A stretch of 64,000 nucleotides of DNA from Molossus alvarezi (GCA_037176705.1 CM073890.1:93300591-93364590), one strand, 5' to 3'; positions 11,991 to 24,334 are shown, counted from the first letter of the stretch. The notes: generated by a model not told the origin, from the sequence alone. Program-made: numbers and translations.

Positions 11991-12078
11991 AAAATTCATT
12001 TGGGATCTGAGATGATAGATTTAAAGGCAAATGGATAAAATGGAAATGGAAATAAGATTTCTCTCCAGCAGTGATCTG

Positions 12079-12101
12079 CTTTTTTTTTTTTTTTTTTTTT
12101 T
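12079..12101. repeat. poly(T) tract
   Basis: An uninterrupted run of about 23 T. It may be the tail of an antisense retroelement, but none is recognisable next to it. Confidence 0.85.
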
Positions 12102-13465
12102 GGTTCAGTGGTAATAAAATGGTAAAAGATTTCTCGGAGGTAGGGGAGATCTGTGTTTGAGAAGATAGAGGGCAAAGATGCAGACCAAAAGGAAAGATTT
12201 AAAATGCTGAAGAAAAGTCTACATGTAGGAAACCTGATTTGAGAAACAGAAAGATGCTCTTTCAAGCCCAGAAAAAAAAAAAAAGTTATTTTCTGAATGA
12301 AGAAGATGATGGATCTGTGCATCTTTTCACAAGAACCTTCTGCTTTTCCTCCCAGCCTCAACAGATGCTCTGCTATTCCCCTTGGAAACAAGGACACAAG
12401 CTCATTTATCACAGGGCAGACCAAGGCCAAGGTAGAGGCTGTGACCGGGCCGTGTTTACACCATGCTCCACACACAGGGCTTGCCACGCCAGGTAGCACT
12501 GGGAGAGTATCAACTTAAGCACGAGACGACGTTTTATCACAGTTTATGTTGTATCTGCGGACTCGCACTCCTCCGCCGTGGCCTTGTAATAGTTCATCTG
12601 GGATTAACGTCATTAACGTAAGAGGAGAGGCTCGAAGGTGAAAAGAGTCCTTGGGAACTGACACGTCTTCGGGAGACGTTTACAAGAATGACTGTTATTG
12701 ATGCCTGGGGACCACTGAGTGTGGAAGTGCAGCCAGATTCTACACGTTGCCTCCCAAAATACTGTCTCTACCTTGCTTTGAATTCATTTTTCCCCCTTAA
12801 GAGCTATATATTATAACAATCTATAGGGCCCCTCATTTAAACAATTCCTTACACAACTCATCATATGAAGTGATTGCACATGATTTTGTAAACACATTGA
12901 ACCTAAGCGACAGTTGCATTCACCATTGAAACATTAGAAAGTTATTACCCTTACACTTGGCTAATTAGTGGACACTATCAACATCTTCCTAACCACTCTC
13001 CATATGTACTGTACTTCTCTTGTACATAAGCTTTTTTAAAGAAGTTAAAATTGGCATAAGAACTACTTTCTCGGTTTATTTAAATCTTGGTTTATCACAT
13101 GTATTGTACTTCCTTCATGTTACACAAGCCAGACTGTCCTATAATGAAGCATATCAATTTTACTACTGTAGTGAACATTCCTTCACAGTCAGCCAGATGT
13201 TCTGCATCAGTCAGGGAAATTAAAAAAAAAAAACTTTAGAAAATAGTTGACGAAATAACTCTATTCCTGGGGGAACGGAGGTATGCAGTTCCTCTGAAAT
13301 GTCTGTTCTAATTCAGTAGGGGTTTAGGTTCTTTTCTTAAATAATCAGTGCATGAGGGGATTTTTTTTCTTTTTCCCTTGATGCGATCATGGAGAGTGTG
13401 TGAACACTTAACAACACTGGGCACTAAACTATTAGAATAAATGGTACCTCTTTTCAATCAAAATG
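12102..13465. other. no gene recognised
   Basis: Intron-like sequence. The 167-codon minus-strand frame ending near 11996 runs through the poly(T) tract (Lys run) and shows no domain. Confidence 0.55.
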
Positions 13466-13469
13466 GAAG

Positions 13470-13690
13470 TATGGTAGTTAGAGTTCAGGGTCTTGGTTCA
13501 AATCCTGGCTCTACCGCTTACTAGTTCTTTTATTTAAGTCCTCTGTGTCTCATCTTCTTTACCTGCCAAGTGCAGAAAATATTAGTACCCAATTCACAGA
13601 GATTTTATGATATTTAGAAGATATAGCACATGTAAAATTCTTGGAACAGTGACTGGCACATAGCAAGTGTTCAATAAACAGTAACTAATA
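13470..13690 (+). mobile_element. MIR SINE
   Basis: MIR landmarks in order: 'ggttcaaatcctggctctac' (B box and core), 'cttactagtt', 'ctgtgtctcatcttctttac', 'gtgactggcacatagcaag' and 'tgttcaataaacagtaa'. Confidence 0.8.
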
Positions 13691-13947
13691 TGGCATTTCC
13701 TCCACAAGACCCACCCAAACAAAATGAACGGCAAAGGTCCCATCTCTTGAGAATGAGCTTTATTTTCCCAGTAGCCAAAAATGTATCCAGGCCCAGGTCT
13801 GTTACAAAAGGAGACTACTCCAACTGAATAATAGTTTTCCAAGTTGAAAGCTGGGTTTCACTAAAATAATGAAACTTTTTCTTATGTGGCTCATGAATGT
13901 GCTCTAAAGACAACCCCCAAAAAACCTGCTAAAAGTGTTTTGAGCAG

Positions 13948-14466
13948 CGGCCATCGTAGAAGCGCCAGCGGTCAAAATGAAGTTTAATCCCCTCGTGACT
14001 TCCGACCGGAGCAAGAACCGTAAAAGGCAATTCAATGCACCTTCCCACATTCACAGGAAGATAATGTCTTCCCCTCTTTCCAAAGGGCTGAGACAGAAGT
14101 ACCATGTTTGGTCCATGCCCATCCGAAAGGACCATGAAGTTCAGGTTGTCTGAGGACATTACAAAGGGCAGCAAACTGGCAAAGTAGTCCAGGTTTACAG
14201 GAAGGAATGTGTCGTCTACAGTGAGCGAGTGCAACGGGAGAGAGCTAGTGGTGCAACTGTTGCACACTCACCCAGCAAGGTGGTCACTAGACTAAAACTG
14301 GACAAAGACCGCAAAATGATCCTTGAACTTAAAGCCAAATCTCGCCAAGTAGGAAAGGAAAAGGGCAAATACAAGGAAGAAACTATTGAGAAGATGCAGG
14401 AATAAAGTAATCTTACATACAACTTTCATTAAAACTTAAAAGGAAAAAAAAATTTAAAAATAAAAT
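13948..14466 (+). pseudogene. RPL26P: processed RPL26 pseudogene
   Basis: An intronless copy of ribosomal protein uL24 (RPL26) mRNA. The start codon is at 13977, opening '[16 protein letters not shown]', and the C-terminus reads '[17 protein letters not shown]' with TAA at 14403-14405. Codon 59 (14151-14153) is TGA where the family has Arg, a probable CGA to TGA transition. About three codons are missing in frame in the 'TTVHVGIHPSK' region. A short 5' UTR, 3' UTR and A-rich tail are present. A perfect 17-bp TSD, 'aaaagtgttttgagcag', flanks it at 13931-13947 and 14467-14483. L1-mediated retroposition is the standard origin of such copies. It should not make full RPL26. Confidence 0.96.
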
Positions 14467-14483
14467 AAAAGTGTTTTGAGCAG

Positions 14484-14732
14484 AAGCTGTGTCACTGAAA
14501 TGGGAGAAGTCATTCAAGTTTAGCACTCATTTCAAAATATAAATTCTGGGTTTTTAATCTAAAAGACCATAACAATTTAAATATCTCAATACTAGACATA
14601 CCAAAAAAAAGGAGAACAGTGGCACTATTGCTTTTATTTTTGGAACCCTGAAAGTTGCATCTAGATTAGCCAACTTTGGGTTCCAAGGACTCATTATCCT
14701 GTTTGAAGCCCTGAGCGATTACAAGACTATGG
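14484..14732. other. no gene recognised
   Basis: Short AT-rich stretch between the RPL26 pseudogene and the TTTC microsatellite. Confidence 0.5.
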
Positions 14733-14736
14733 AGTT

Positions 14737-14796
<60 letters not shown>
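14733..14796. repeat. (TTTC)n microsatellite
   Basis: About 15 near-perfect TTTC/CTTT units. Reading frames across it on both strands are simple Phe/Leu/Ser or Lys/Glu/Arg repeats and are artefacts. Confidence 0.97.
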
Positions 14797-15104
14797 AATT
14801 GAGCAAACAAATTTCCTAGAGTCTATTTTCCATACATTTTTGCATTTTATACTATTTTCAATATCATTTGGAGTTCCTACCAAAGACCAATCTGAAGGGA
14901 AGGAGCCTTTTTTAAAAAATCCTCTGTCAAATACAGTGCACAGACTCATTTGATGCCTCATGTCAGGGTCTGAGGAGTTCCTTCTGCAGTTTCCCTGCAG
15001 CCAGCCCAAGCTGCTCATGCTGAATGTATGCCCCTTGCTTCACAATCTTCCACCAGAGCCAATGGGAAGCGTTAGAATACCCCCCACTAGTGCCAGTCTC
15101 TCTA

Positions 15105-15262
15105 AATAGTTCCCAGACCTTAGTGCATGCAGGACTCCCTGGAGAGTTCATTGAAATGCAAGTTTCCAGGGCCTCTGTGGATCTTGCAAATGGTACTCAC
15201 TGGGGTAAGCCTGGGACTCTGCATCTTTGACAAAAGATCTAGGTGATTCTGAGGCAGAAGGT
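15105..15262 (+). mobile_element. MER5-like hAT (Charlie) DNA transposon fragment
   Basis: Resembles the non-autonomous MER5 family: 'gaaatgcaagtttccagggc', then 'gggactctgcatctttgac' and 'taggtgattctgaggcag'. The terminal inverted repeats are not intact. Confidence 0.6.
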
Positions 15263-15299
15263 GTCACAAGCTACTTTTACAGAAACACCAGAAGAGAAA

Positions 15300-15530
15300 A
15301 AAGGCAACAGGTATCCTGTGGACTTGGCTTGAGTCACATCCCCACCACTGACATGCTCTGGGAATCTGGACAAGTTGGTTGACCTCGCTGTAGCTCCGTC
15401 TGCATCTATAAAGGAGGAACTGATCCAGCTGCCTCAGAGGATTGCTAGGAGGGAAAACGAGATGATACATTTCATGAAACACACAGCAGAGCACCTGGCA
15501 CAGAGTAAATGCCCCAAATAGCACCTACCA
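15300..15530 (+). mobile_element. MIR SINE
   Basis: MIR-like order: 'ctctgggaatctggacaagt', 'tctgcatctataaaggagga', 'ctcagaggattgctaggagg' and 'cacctggcacagagtaaatg'. Confidence 0.65.
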
Positions 15531-15689
15531 AACCATTGCTTCCTAAATTCTGATCCTGTGGTTAAATCACCTGTTTGGTTTTCTCTTTTCTGGATTTGTA
15601 ACAACTTAGATATCTCTGAATATTTTTTTCATTTTCACCTCCTTTGTAAGAACTGAATACTGTGGTCTGTGTCTGATCAGAGCCTGGGT

Positions 15690-16312
15690 TCCTCATTATA
15701 ATCCTCTGTATGTGTCTAATTATTCCCTAAATGGGCACACCTCATTGCACACTTTAATTTCAGCATCTCATTAGAGGGCTCCATTTACCACCTTGTTATT
15801 CCCCATCCCTTCTCCAATGGCCCTGTTTTCCAGCTCCTCCTTTCAGTCCTCACATCTTTTTATGTCCATTTCTTTATTCAGAGTATTAAATCCTTCCTTT
15901 TATGCTTGCCATTATTCCCTCTTTCTGCACAGCTCATTACATCCCTCCATCTGCGAACTTCATTATGCCATTCCATTTTTATCTCATTACATCCTCGTCA
16001 TGCACATATTATTAGCTCCCCCATTCATGCATAGCACTGCATTCTTTCTCTCCGCTTATCACAACCTGCCCTTTCCACCCTCCCCATTTAATGCTTCCAT
16101 TTATAAATCACATTACATCCCTTTAAATGCCTTTATCATTACACCCATCCATTTATGCATCTCATTACACCATTACCCATGCACATTTCTATGCGCATTT
16201 CTATTTGTACATCTCATTATGGCTCCATCAAACATGCACATGTCATTATTCCTCTTTCAAATGTTCACGTTGCATTACATCTTCTTATGTTTGCATCTCA
16301 TTACATTCAATA
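15690..16312 (+). repeat. diverged minisatellite, period about 26 bp
   Basis: The core 'ctcattaca(t)cc' or a close variant recurs with a spacing near 26 bp. Core starts lie near 15694, 15718, 15743, 15768, 15795, 15910, 15935, 15961, 15985, 16111, 16137, 16163, 16215, 16244, 16273 and 16299. The unit resembles 'tttatgcatctcattacatc' plus about 6 bp. There is room for roughly 24 units, with some cores decayed. The 188-codon open frame here (15793-16359) follows from the stop-poor pyrimidine-rich unit. Confidence 0.75.
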
Positions 16313-16589
16313 TCCCTAGGTTTGACAACACTAACAAAAACAGACAGATAAGCATGTAACTTGCTTTTAGAAAATGAAATATGTTCTCTGGCACCTAACA
16401 TTAGTGTTTCTTAAACAAGTCATTCATTTCAGAAAGATTTACGTATATTTACCTAGCTGAGAGACCAAAAAGTACTATCTTTTATATGCATACAAAGGAG
16501 TTTCTTAGTTTGCTTTGTTCAGATCATCATTGTCACTACTTTGAATTATTTCTCTTCAGTTAGTGTAATTATCCATGAATCGATTTGGG

Positions 16590-16768
16590 GCAAAAACTCT
16601 CTGAGGGAGAAGCTGAGGGATCTGTCTTACAGATTGAAGAGTGCATGGAAAACACAGAGGAGTTAAGACATTTCCCAAGAACTGCTGGTGAATGATGGTG
16701 GCAGGGCACAAACTCAGGTCTTCTGGCTCTGAGACCTAACTTTTTACCTCCATACCACTCTGCAGGCG
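16590..16768 (-). mobile_element. MIR SINE fragment
   Basis: Antisense MIR-like features: 'gagttaagacatttcccaag', 'ggcacaaactcaggtcttct' and 'cctccataccactctgc'. Confidence 0.55.
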
Positions 16769-17214
16769 GAAAAAATCTTACTTCTAAGTGTTACTTCTGC
16801 CATGTACCCCATCCTGTAACACTTCCCTAAAATGGAACTGGATGTCAGCATGCTGTAGGTTTGATTTGTTTTCTAAAACAAAACAATAGAGCACTTTACC
16901 GTCCATGCTTATCTCTATGTCTCCCCGTTTGAAGGGGTGGATTAAAAGAGACCTTAATATGGCAGCCCCCCTAATAAGAATAAATGCAAAAGTCAGGAGA
17001 AAGACATGGTCCTTTAATGACTTCCACCTCAAGGCCAGCCTCTTACAGGCAAAATAAAGTGTCTCCTCTACAAGGGATGCGAGTGGTACCAAGGAAGCCC
17101 CACCCCCCACGTGAGGAACCTCTCTTCCTCACAGACTCTAACCCCTGCCAGTCTCTTTGCTTCACTGAACGCTGTTCTCTAGCTCACTTTTATTTTTATG
17201 AAATTTATAAATAA

Positions 17215-17650
17215 CTGACGAATTCGGAAAAGGGATGAAAGATACCCGATCCCATCACAAGATAGAAGTGCTTACATTTCTTCCAGATTTACTTCAAATA
17301 TTTCCCTTTACAAACAGAACAAAACTATTGCAAATACTCTCCCGAGGTTGGTGTATATTATTTCCATGAGTGTTTTTGTACTATTGTTTTACAATTTTAC
17401 ATGTGTGTTATCATATTTTGTGTATCTTTTGCAATATGCTTTCTGAGCTCAAGAATATGTTTTTTACAATACATTTGTTCGTCCATGTAGAGTTAGCTCA
17501 TTCATTTTAGCATCTATAAAATTTTCTATTGTGTAAATAGGCCATAGTTCACTTTATCCATTTCTCTACTTAGGGTAGTTCAACGTATTATGTCTGTCTT
17601 GATCACTATCACTTCACTAATACTTAGTGCTGTGCTCTATCTGTTGAATG
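17215..17650 (-). mobile_element. LINE-derived sequence, probably L1M 3' region
   Basis: Resembles widely dispersed old L1 3' sequence in reverse: 'ttggtgtatattatttcc' and the later 'ccatagttcactttatccat'. No frame is open. The following 17651-18164 holds nothing recognisable. Confidence 0.35.
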
Positions 17651-18164
17651 ACTAAATGAGACATTTGAAGTTCCCACCTCATGGGAAGCAATGCCTTCTC
17701 TGTAAGGCCATGAGAGAGTCCTGGTAGTTTGGCCCTCTTTGTAACTGCTCCAAGTAGTAAACACATCAATAAAATAATAGTTCTTCAAGTAAAACTAGAC
17801 CCTGGCAAATGTCGGCATATAGTAGTGTATTCAAATAATTGTACCTAAAAAGGGTGGTCTGTTTCCCAGAACCTGGAATGCTTCTTATGAAAAGGCAATC
17901 AAAGTGGAGACAAATGCAATGCTTGCTAAGACGTGTAGGTGATTTTTCCCCAATGGTGTAAGAAGCAAAGCTTTAAAGAGTTACTGGAGACTGATAACTC
18001 TGGAGGCTTGCGAAAGCCCCTGATGCTATCAGACCAATACGTCTATGGTCACCTAAAAGATGGCCTGTTTCAGACAGGGAAAGGGGTTCTTGGATGGTAA
18101 TTTTTCCAGAAACTTCAGAACCGAGAAAGGCCTTCCATTAGGATGTGGAAAAGTAATTCTCCAC

Positions 18165-19255
18165 GCTGTGCTGGTGGGAATGTAAATTGGACAGCCATTT
18201 TGGAATGCAATGATCAGAACTAGTGAAGTTAAGGATATGCATAATGTTACATGTTTGATGTCTCATGCAAACAATGTTTCTGACGCAAAGCAGATTCTTA
18301 TTTTTACAGCAAATCACCTCACCAGTTTCCCTTTGCCTCAGTTGCCCAGGGCAACACGATGAGAACCAGATAGCATCCTACACGTTCGAAGGTCTGTACT
18401 GCAGTTAGGGAACCCTGAAAATATAAATCTGGACATTTAAATAGGGGGTGAACAGCTGTTCCCACTCTTCTGAAAGAAGGGAAGAAAAATCTTTGCCCTT
18501 TGGGAAAGACTCTGCTTTCCTACTCTCACCTTTGGGATAGACCTGAGTCTCTCCCAGGGGAGAATAAGACGAGCACCTCCAGCTTGAAAACCAGGGATTT
18601 CTCCAAATCCTGAGTCTCATCCCTACCTTGGAAGGTAAACTCATATCTCTCTGGGAAGAGAAATGTCTCTCGATGGTCTCTCACTTCCAATCAGTCATAA
18701 ATTAACTTCTAAAGTTTGCTCTTTTAGCCCAGGTTCCAAGTTTCAGTAATATTTGCTCAGAAAACCCAAACTGTGAAGAAATGTTAAAATATTTCCTTTA
18801 CAGCCTTACACCTACCTATGATCTAGCAATTCTACTCCTGAATGATTATTCCAAAAAAAAATTCTTGCGCACATCCACAAGGGGGCATGTATGAGGGCAT
18901 GGTTCACATAAGTGCAAAGGCAGAGGCACCCTTGGGGCATGGTGGAGGCATTGCTGGGGCACGGTTAGATAAAATGTGGTGGGTGGGGGATGCATACTAT
19001 GAAAGCACTTTGCAGCAGAGAGGCAACTAACTAGTTATACATGCAGGGATCTTGAGTGAAATAAGCAAGAGAGAGAATGTGGTCTATGGCATAATGTCAT
19101 TTTTGAAAATGAAAAATACACTAAACATTGCTCATATTGTTCAAGATGTATATCTGTTCAAAGACATATCAAACTCAAAAGAGTGAGAACTTATATAAAG
19201 GGGAGGTAGGAGGAACAGTCTGGGAATAAGAATGGTATCAAGGATAAAGGGGGAA
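18165..19255 (+). mobile_element. old L1M-type LINE fragments
   Basis: Decayed L1 ORF2-type pieces include 'tgctggtgggaatgtaaatt' at 18169 and 'gatctagcaattctactcct' at 18819. About 600 bp of unassigned DNA lies between them. Confidence 0.45.
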
Positions 19256-20604
19256 AAATAAGACAAGAGAGGAACTTTGTTCCCAACAGAATAACCTCAT
19301 AGCTAGGGGCATGGTTATCTCTGATTTCCAAAGGAAGAAAAAGAAGGCTCCTCCAATGAGCTCTTCCACACCACACTCTCTGTGGTCTAGTACCACATGG
19401 TAGTGTGTAGTTGTACCAGATGCTCAGTACATGGTTGCTAAGTACAGGTGGCCATCAATTAGGGGAAAAAAAAAAAAAAAATCACTGCAATTCTTTGGTT
19501 TTGCATATGAAAGGAGATTATGTGGATGCTGGCTTTCATTGCCAACAGTTCTGGAGATTACATTTTACTGCTGTCACCACTATAGAAATGTCAACATTTT
19601 CTTGGGATTTTGATTATTAGTAATCTTTTATTCTTTCTTCCACTTTGACCAAAAAAACAAAAATAGTTTGCTGGTTTCATTTGGCTGAAATTTTTTTAAT
19701 TGCACTCAGAGAAATTATCAAACATTTCTGCAACTTCACTCAATGTATCACCTTTATTTTCTACTCAATTTATATGCTTATATTCGCTTTTCTATAAACT
19801 GGTTTATTTAAACTCTTGTCATGTTTACTGCCAACATTCTGTAGTCAGATTCTTTTTTTCATGATCCTTAGATGAGTGTGAAAATTTGACTTTTTGAACC
19901 AAATCAAATATTCTATCACATTTGTTGGTTCTTAAATGAAAGTGTTCTTCAGAATTGCTCTCTAAAATGAATCAAATGAAGACTAGTGTTTTCTTCCAGC
20001 CACTCAGAGCCAGACCCATAGTCAGAATTGCAAGGACTTGCCAAGAAGCAATTCAGTTCTTGCCAACATACAGCGGCTCCTAAGATAGGAAGACAGTCAA
20101 GTCTATTTCATGATCTTCAGTGAAAGTAAGAAGCTTGCCACACTGACCTCACATATTCACGTGGGCCTAGAGTTCTTTTACCAATTTGGGGTAGAAAAGG
20201 GGAGACAGGGCAACCTAGCACATGTGTGGCACCGTGTTGAATCCTGAAGCACACCGAGTTCTTCCAGACCAGCACCCTGCTGCCTCTGCATAGGGTCCGT
20301 GTCCTGCCGCCGCCCCTCCCTCCACACAGCCCAGCCTTCTGCAAACTTCCAGAGAAGGCCCAACACGTTCGGTTTTGACACTCCACCTCTCCCTTCCATA
20401 TGGCACTATCTGGAATAATAAGATCTCTGGTTTTTTAAGAATGAAATTTTTGCTCTTGAAACCAGATTATATATTTTGTCATATGAAACCTGTTGTAGTA
20501 AAGTATAAACATAAGCCTGTGAGGGCTAACAAATCCCTCAAACACCAATTAATGGAGACAGATCAGCCAGCCCACATCTGTTCCCAAGAGTGTAGGATTA
20601 ATTT
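19256..20604. other. no gene recognised
   Basis: Intron-like sequence with a short A-run near 19466-19482. Overlapping minus-strand frames at 20117-20406 are open in all three frames but show no domain or splice evidence. Confidence 0.5.
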
Positions 20605-20768
20605 CCCAGTCAGAAAACCTGGGGGAGTTTGTTTATAAATGCAGGTTCCCAGGCCCAGACACAGGCATATTGGCGTAGGCTTCCAGGAGCAGGGCCTGTC
20701 TCTGTTGTTTATAACAAGTTGCCCCAGACGCCTGATGCCAGCACCTCCTGAGGATGGTCTGGAAAAGC
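20605..20768 (+). mobile_element. MER5-like hAT (Charlie) DNA transposon fragment
   Basis: Contains 'ataaatgcaggttcccaggc', 'ttccaggagcagggcctg' and 'aacaagttgccccagacgc' in the MER5 order. Confidence 0.55.
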
Positions 20769-22364
20769 TGAGAGTCTCAAGGACATGAAGTCAACATACT
20801 ATGCTGATGAAGTCGAACATTCTCCTTCAGTTACCAACACTGCATTCTAAAAACCTGTTTTATAAAATTAAATAGAACTAATTCCTATAATACACACAGA
20901 GATGCATGTACCTATTTTTAAAAATAAATGTGTTCTGAAAGAGCTTTATGGTCATAGTTGAATAGACATGAAAATTGAAAAGCTAAATACTACTATTAAT
21001 AGAAATTAAAGATAGAGTCAATGTCTCAATTCACATAAATTTATAAAAATTGATTAAACATCCTCTATGGGCAGAGTGCTATACTAAGTGTTCTCAGAAG
21101 CTACAAAATAAATCAGCCTTTTTTGCTAAGTAGCTTTAATCCAGTTGAGGACCAAAAGAGTCACACCAGAAGAATGTGATATTGGTGTATTCCAATTTTC
21201 CTCTGTGAAGAGTACTGTAGAGCCAGTGAATTACTTTCTTACTTTCTGGGAAGACAAGACTGTGTCTCGTTCATCTATTTGTCCTTGGTTCCTAACACCA
21301 GTTAGTTGTTCTAAAGACTAAGTGCTATGAATTAAATTCAATTATAATATTTTTCAGAAATTGAAATAAATTTAAAAATTGTAGCATAAATCTTTTTAGA
21401 GTCCTTTTGTTAGTATACACACATACTTATAAGACATCATACCTATACAATACAAGGTAAGACAATATAAATGATATAAAGATAAACAATATAAAGATGA
21501 ATCATTAATTTTCTTTCCTTAATAAATTTATTTCACACTCTGGACTCCATATAGTCAGAATATGTGCACTATAAATAGCCATGAGGACATAAAGCCTTAC
21601 TCTTATATAAAAATATTGGGGATTATTTCAAAAAACAAAACTCTTGATTACATTTCTTAAAACATACTTGAAGTATGTGCCCAGTGTTGATCCTATTAGC
21701 CATAGGCATACAGAGCACATGAGGCAATCCTATGTTTGTATCTGTGCAAAAATAACTTTAGAACAGAATTTAAATGTGCCAGAATTCAAACTTCTTCCAG
21801 ATGTATGCTTTCAGTGATTTCTGGAAAATTGCTTCTCAGGACCCTCTCACAGTACATCGACCACATTATGACATCCAGAGGCCACTTTGCACTTTTATGG
21901 AATCCATAGCGCTGACTCATGCTGTCACTGTCATCAAAACACTGTTGTAAATATCCTCTCATCTTTCCGTGCTGCCCGGCTTATTTTTCCCCTAAGAGGC
22001 TTCACACGGGACTTTTTATATCGTTTCCCAAACTCCTGCTCTCATTAATGATTTTCTTCTAAAACTGGAGGAACTCTCATATAATCAGCTGCTTAAAAAC
22101 ATCATTTTCCCTCCAAGGGCTTTTATCCCTCTTAAATTAGATGGTGTTTATTAGAAAAATCCTTCTTAATGCATGCTTGCTATGATTATATATCTTTTTT
22201 CTTTAAGTCAGCAGAAATCATTTGGACTTCAATATTCTTTGAGTTTTATTGAGGCCTGATTTGGAGTGCACTTGGAAGAATGTGTCCCCTCTAAGCAGAA
22301 TCATTATTTTCATTGAGAATCGGCCAACAGGGTGACCTTTCTTTCTAGTTCATGGCACAATCTC
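20769..22364. other. no gene recognised; possible L2 remnant
   Basis: AT-rich intron-like DNA. About 21055-21170 resembles antisense L2 ('gggcagagtgctatactaag', 'ccagttgaggacc'). The rest is unassigned. Confidence 0.45.
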
Positions 22365-23215
22365 AGTATTGATTCTCAGTACTGTACAACAAATTATCAC
22401 AAACCTAGCAGCTTAAAACAGCACATATTTGTTATCTCACAGTTTTTTTGGGTCAGAAGTCTGTTCGTCATTCAGCTGGGTCCTCTGCTTAAGGTTTCAC
22501 AAGGCTACAAAATAATGTCTGGGCTGTGTTCTCATTTGGAGGTTTAGCCCTCGCTGGTTTAGCTCAGCAATTAGAGCGTCAGCCTGCGGACTGGAGAGTC
22601 CCAGGTTCGGTTTCCGCTAAGGGCACGTACCTCAGTTGCAGTTTGTCCCCGGCCCCAGTTGGGGTCATGTGGGTGGCAGCCTGTCAATGTTTCTCTCTCA
22701 TATCAATGTTTTTCTCTGTCTCTTCCTCCCTCTCTCCCTCCTGCTAGATGAACGCAAAAATGTCCTCGGGTGAGGATAAAAAAAAATGGGGGAGGGTCTG
22801 CTTCAATCCTCACTCAGATTTTTGGAGAAACCATTTACCGGGGTTTGTAGGACTGAAGGACAGGATCTCTTAGTGGCTGTTGGCTAAAGACCACCTTTAG
22901 GTCCTAGAGGCCACCCACAGCTCCCTGTCATGTGGCCCTGTCCATGGGCAGTTCACAACATGGCAGCTTACTTCTTCAAGTCCAGGAGAAGAGTCTCCCT
23001 TTGCATCTAGCAAGACAGGTCAGTGTGTGTGTGTGCACATTATGATAATCATGGGTTTGCTATCCTATTACTTTTGCCATATTCTTGGTTAGAAGCAAAT
23101 CACAGATCCCTCCCACACTTAAGGGGTGGAAATTATCCAAAGGGATGAACAGCAGGAGATGGGAATTATTGGGGGGAGGTGTCACTCTAGGGCCTGTCCA
23201 TTGCAATTCTATTGA
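22365..23215 (-). mobile_element. LTR fragment (probably MaLR/MLT1 type), split by SINE
   Basis: Antisense landmarks include 'cacaaacctagcagcttaaa', 'gtgttctcatttggaggttt', 'gttcacaacatggcagctta' and 'ttggttagaagcaaatcaca'. It shares segments with the oppositely oriented element at 48110-48690. A SINE at 22547-22787 interrupts it. No internal retroviral genes are seen. Confidence 0.5.
22547..22787 (+). mobile_element. bat VES-type SINE (subfamily 1, diverged)
   Basis: Head 'tagctcagcaattagagcgt', B-box-like 'aggttcggtttcc', and the 'cctcgggtgagg' tail with an A-run. It has more changes than the other subfamily-1 copies. Confidence 0.9.
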
Positions 23216-24334
23216 CATGAAATACTCAGAGAGTGACTCTACTTAGATATGAGTGATTTTTATCACTTTTGGAGTCTAGATGTCTTAAAGGAAATTTATA
23301 ATTCTCTAAAAAGTCAGTCTTAGTTCTTTTGTCTTTAAAAAAAAAAAAAAGGAAGCCATATAGAAATTCTTGGGCCAGACCTGGGGAAGCTACAGGATCC
23401 AGGAGGGTAAAGAAGATTAAATGAGAGGAATAAAGACCTCAAGCATATGAAGAGGTCAAATTTTCAGAAAGTTAGGTATCACTAGTTGTTGGTTTGTGTT
23501 TGCTTTTGTGTGTGTGATTTATTTTGCTTTGATTTCCCACCACTATGTAGAACTCCATGTGCTTCATCTGTCTCTGTTCAAGTCGGCTGTGTTTGCCAAC
23601 CTCAGCAGGTCACAGAACCACGGTACCTTACTCAGTTCCCTCTGCACGACACCCACATCCTCGAAGGAGGATTTGTGACTGCCTGCTTTTGACTTCAGAA
23701 GGGAAGACTGCAGTGGCACTTGCCCTCTGCCTCAAACTTATTCAGTCACTCTTTACCAAGACAAATGTGGATTTTAGGTAGCAACCTGGGACATTTCTGG
23801 TCTCAGAAGAGGAAACATAAAGGAACCCTTAAGTATTATTTTAAGTACTTTGTTTGCTAGCAGTGTTTGTGGTAAATGAAAAATTGAACTTTAATTGTGT
23901 GGAAATAGGGAAGTGATTTGCATGCCAATGGCCGAGTAGGACTTCAGAGACTTAGCCGTTTTGAAACTGATATTTATGAACATCTGTTTCTCCCCCATAA
24001 ATTTTAATATGGATTTCATCCTTTGAAACCTACAAAACTCCCAGGTGCTTCTTCAGTCTTTATCTTAGGAACATGCTTTAAAAAAAAAAAATTTAAGTCT
24101 CCTTTTTTTCATTAAACACTTTTGAAATCGCTCTTGTTGAAGCAACATTCTGTATAGACAGTGCCTGTTGGGGTGCCTACGGTGTGGTATTAAATGTTAA
24201 CAACTCAAAATGCTGTGTCCAGTGTGTGGAGCCTCCAAAGTGTCCAGTCCAAGAACACAAGCCATCATCGTCTGAATAAAGGGCATTTGAAAAGTATTCG
24301 TTTCTAGTCCCGGTTTATGTCTTTCCTTATTCCA
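23216..24334. other. no gene recognised
   Basis: Intron-like sequence with an A-run near 23338-23350. An exon-like pattern at 23551-23674 was considered and rejected. Confidence 0.5.

Noticed and set aside
12008..12499. 167-codon minus-strand frame
   Set aside because: It reads through the poly(T) tract as a Lys run and partly overlaps L2-like DNA. No domain or splice signals are seen.
13977..14405. Functional RPL26 gene
   Set aside because: No introns, a TGA at codon 59, a short deletion and flanking TSDs mark a processed pseudogene.
14729..15018. Phe/Leu/Ser and Lys/Glu/Arg repeat frames on both strands
   Set aside because: They are translations of the TTTC microsatellite.
15793..16359. 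188-codon open frame on the + strand
   Set aside because: It lies over the 26-bp minisatellite. The pyrimidine-rich unit lacks stops, a second frame is also open, and 26 is not a multiple of three, so no conserved protein repeat results.
22365..23215. Possible endogenous retrovirus
   Set aside because: Only LTR-like non-coding sequence is visible here and at 48110-48690; no gag, pol or env frame lies nearby.
23551..23674. Exon-like pattern: acceptor 'cccaccactatgtag' followed by a protein-like frame 'LHVLHLSLFKSAVFANLSRS'
   Set aside because: No good donor occurs before the in-frame TGA, and no possible end phase fits the phase-0 entry of the exon at 26062. The peptide does not match the VEPH1 sequence I remember for this region.
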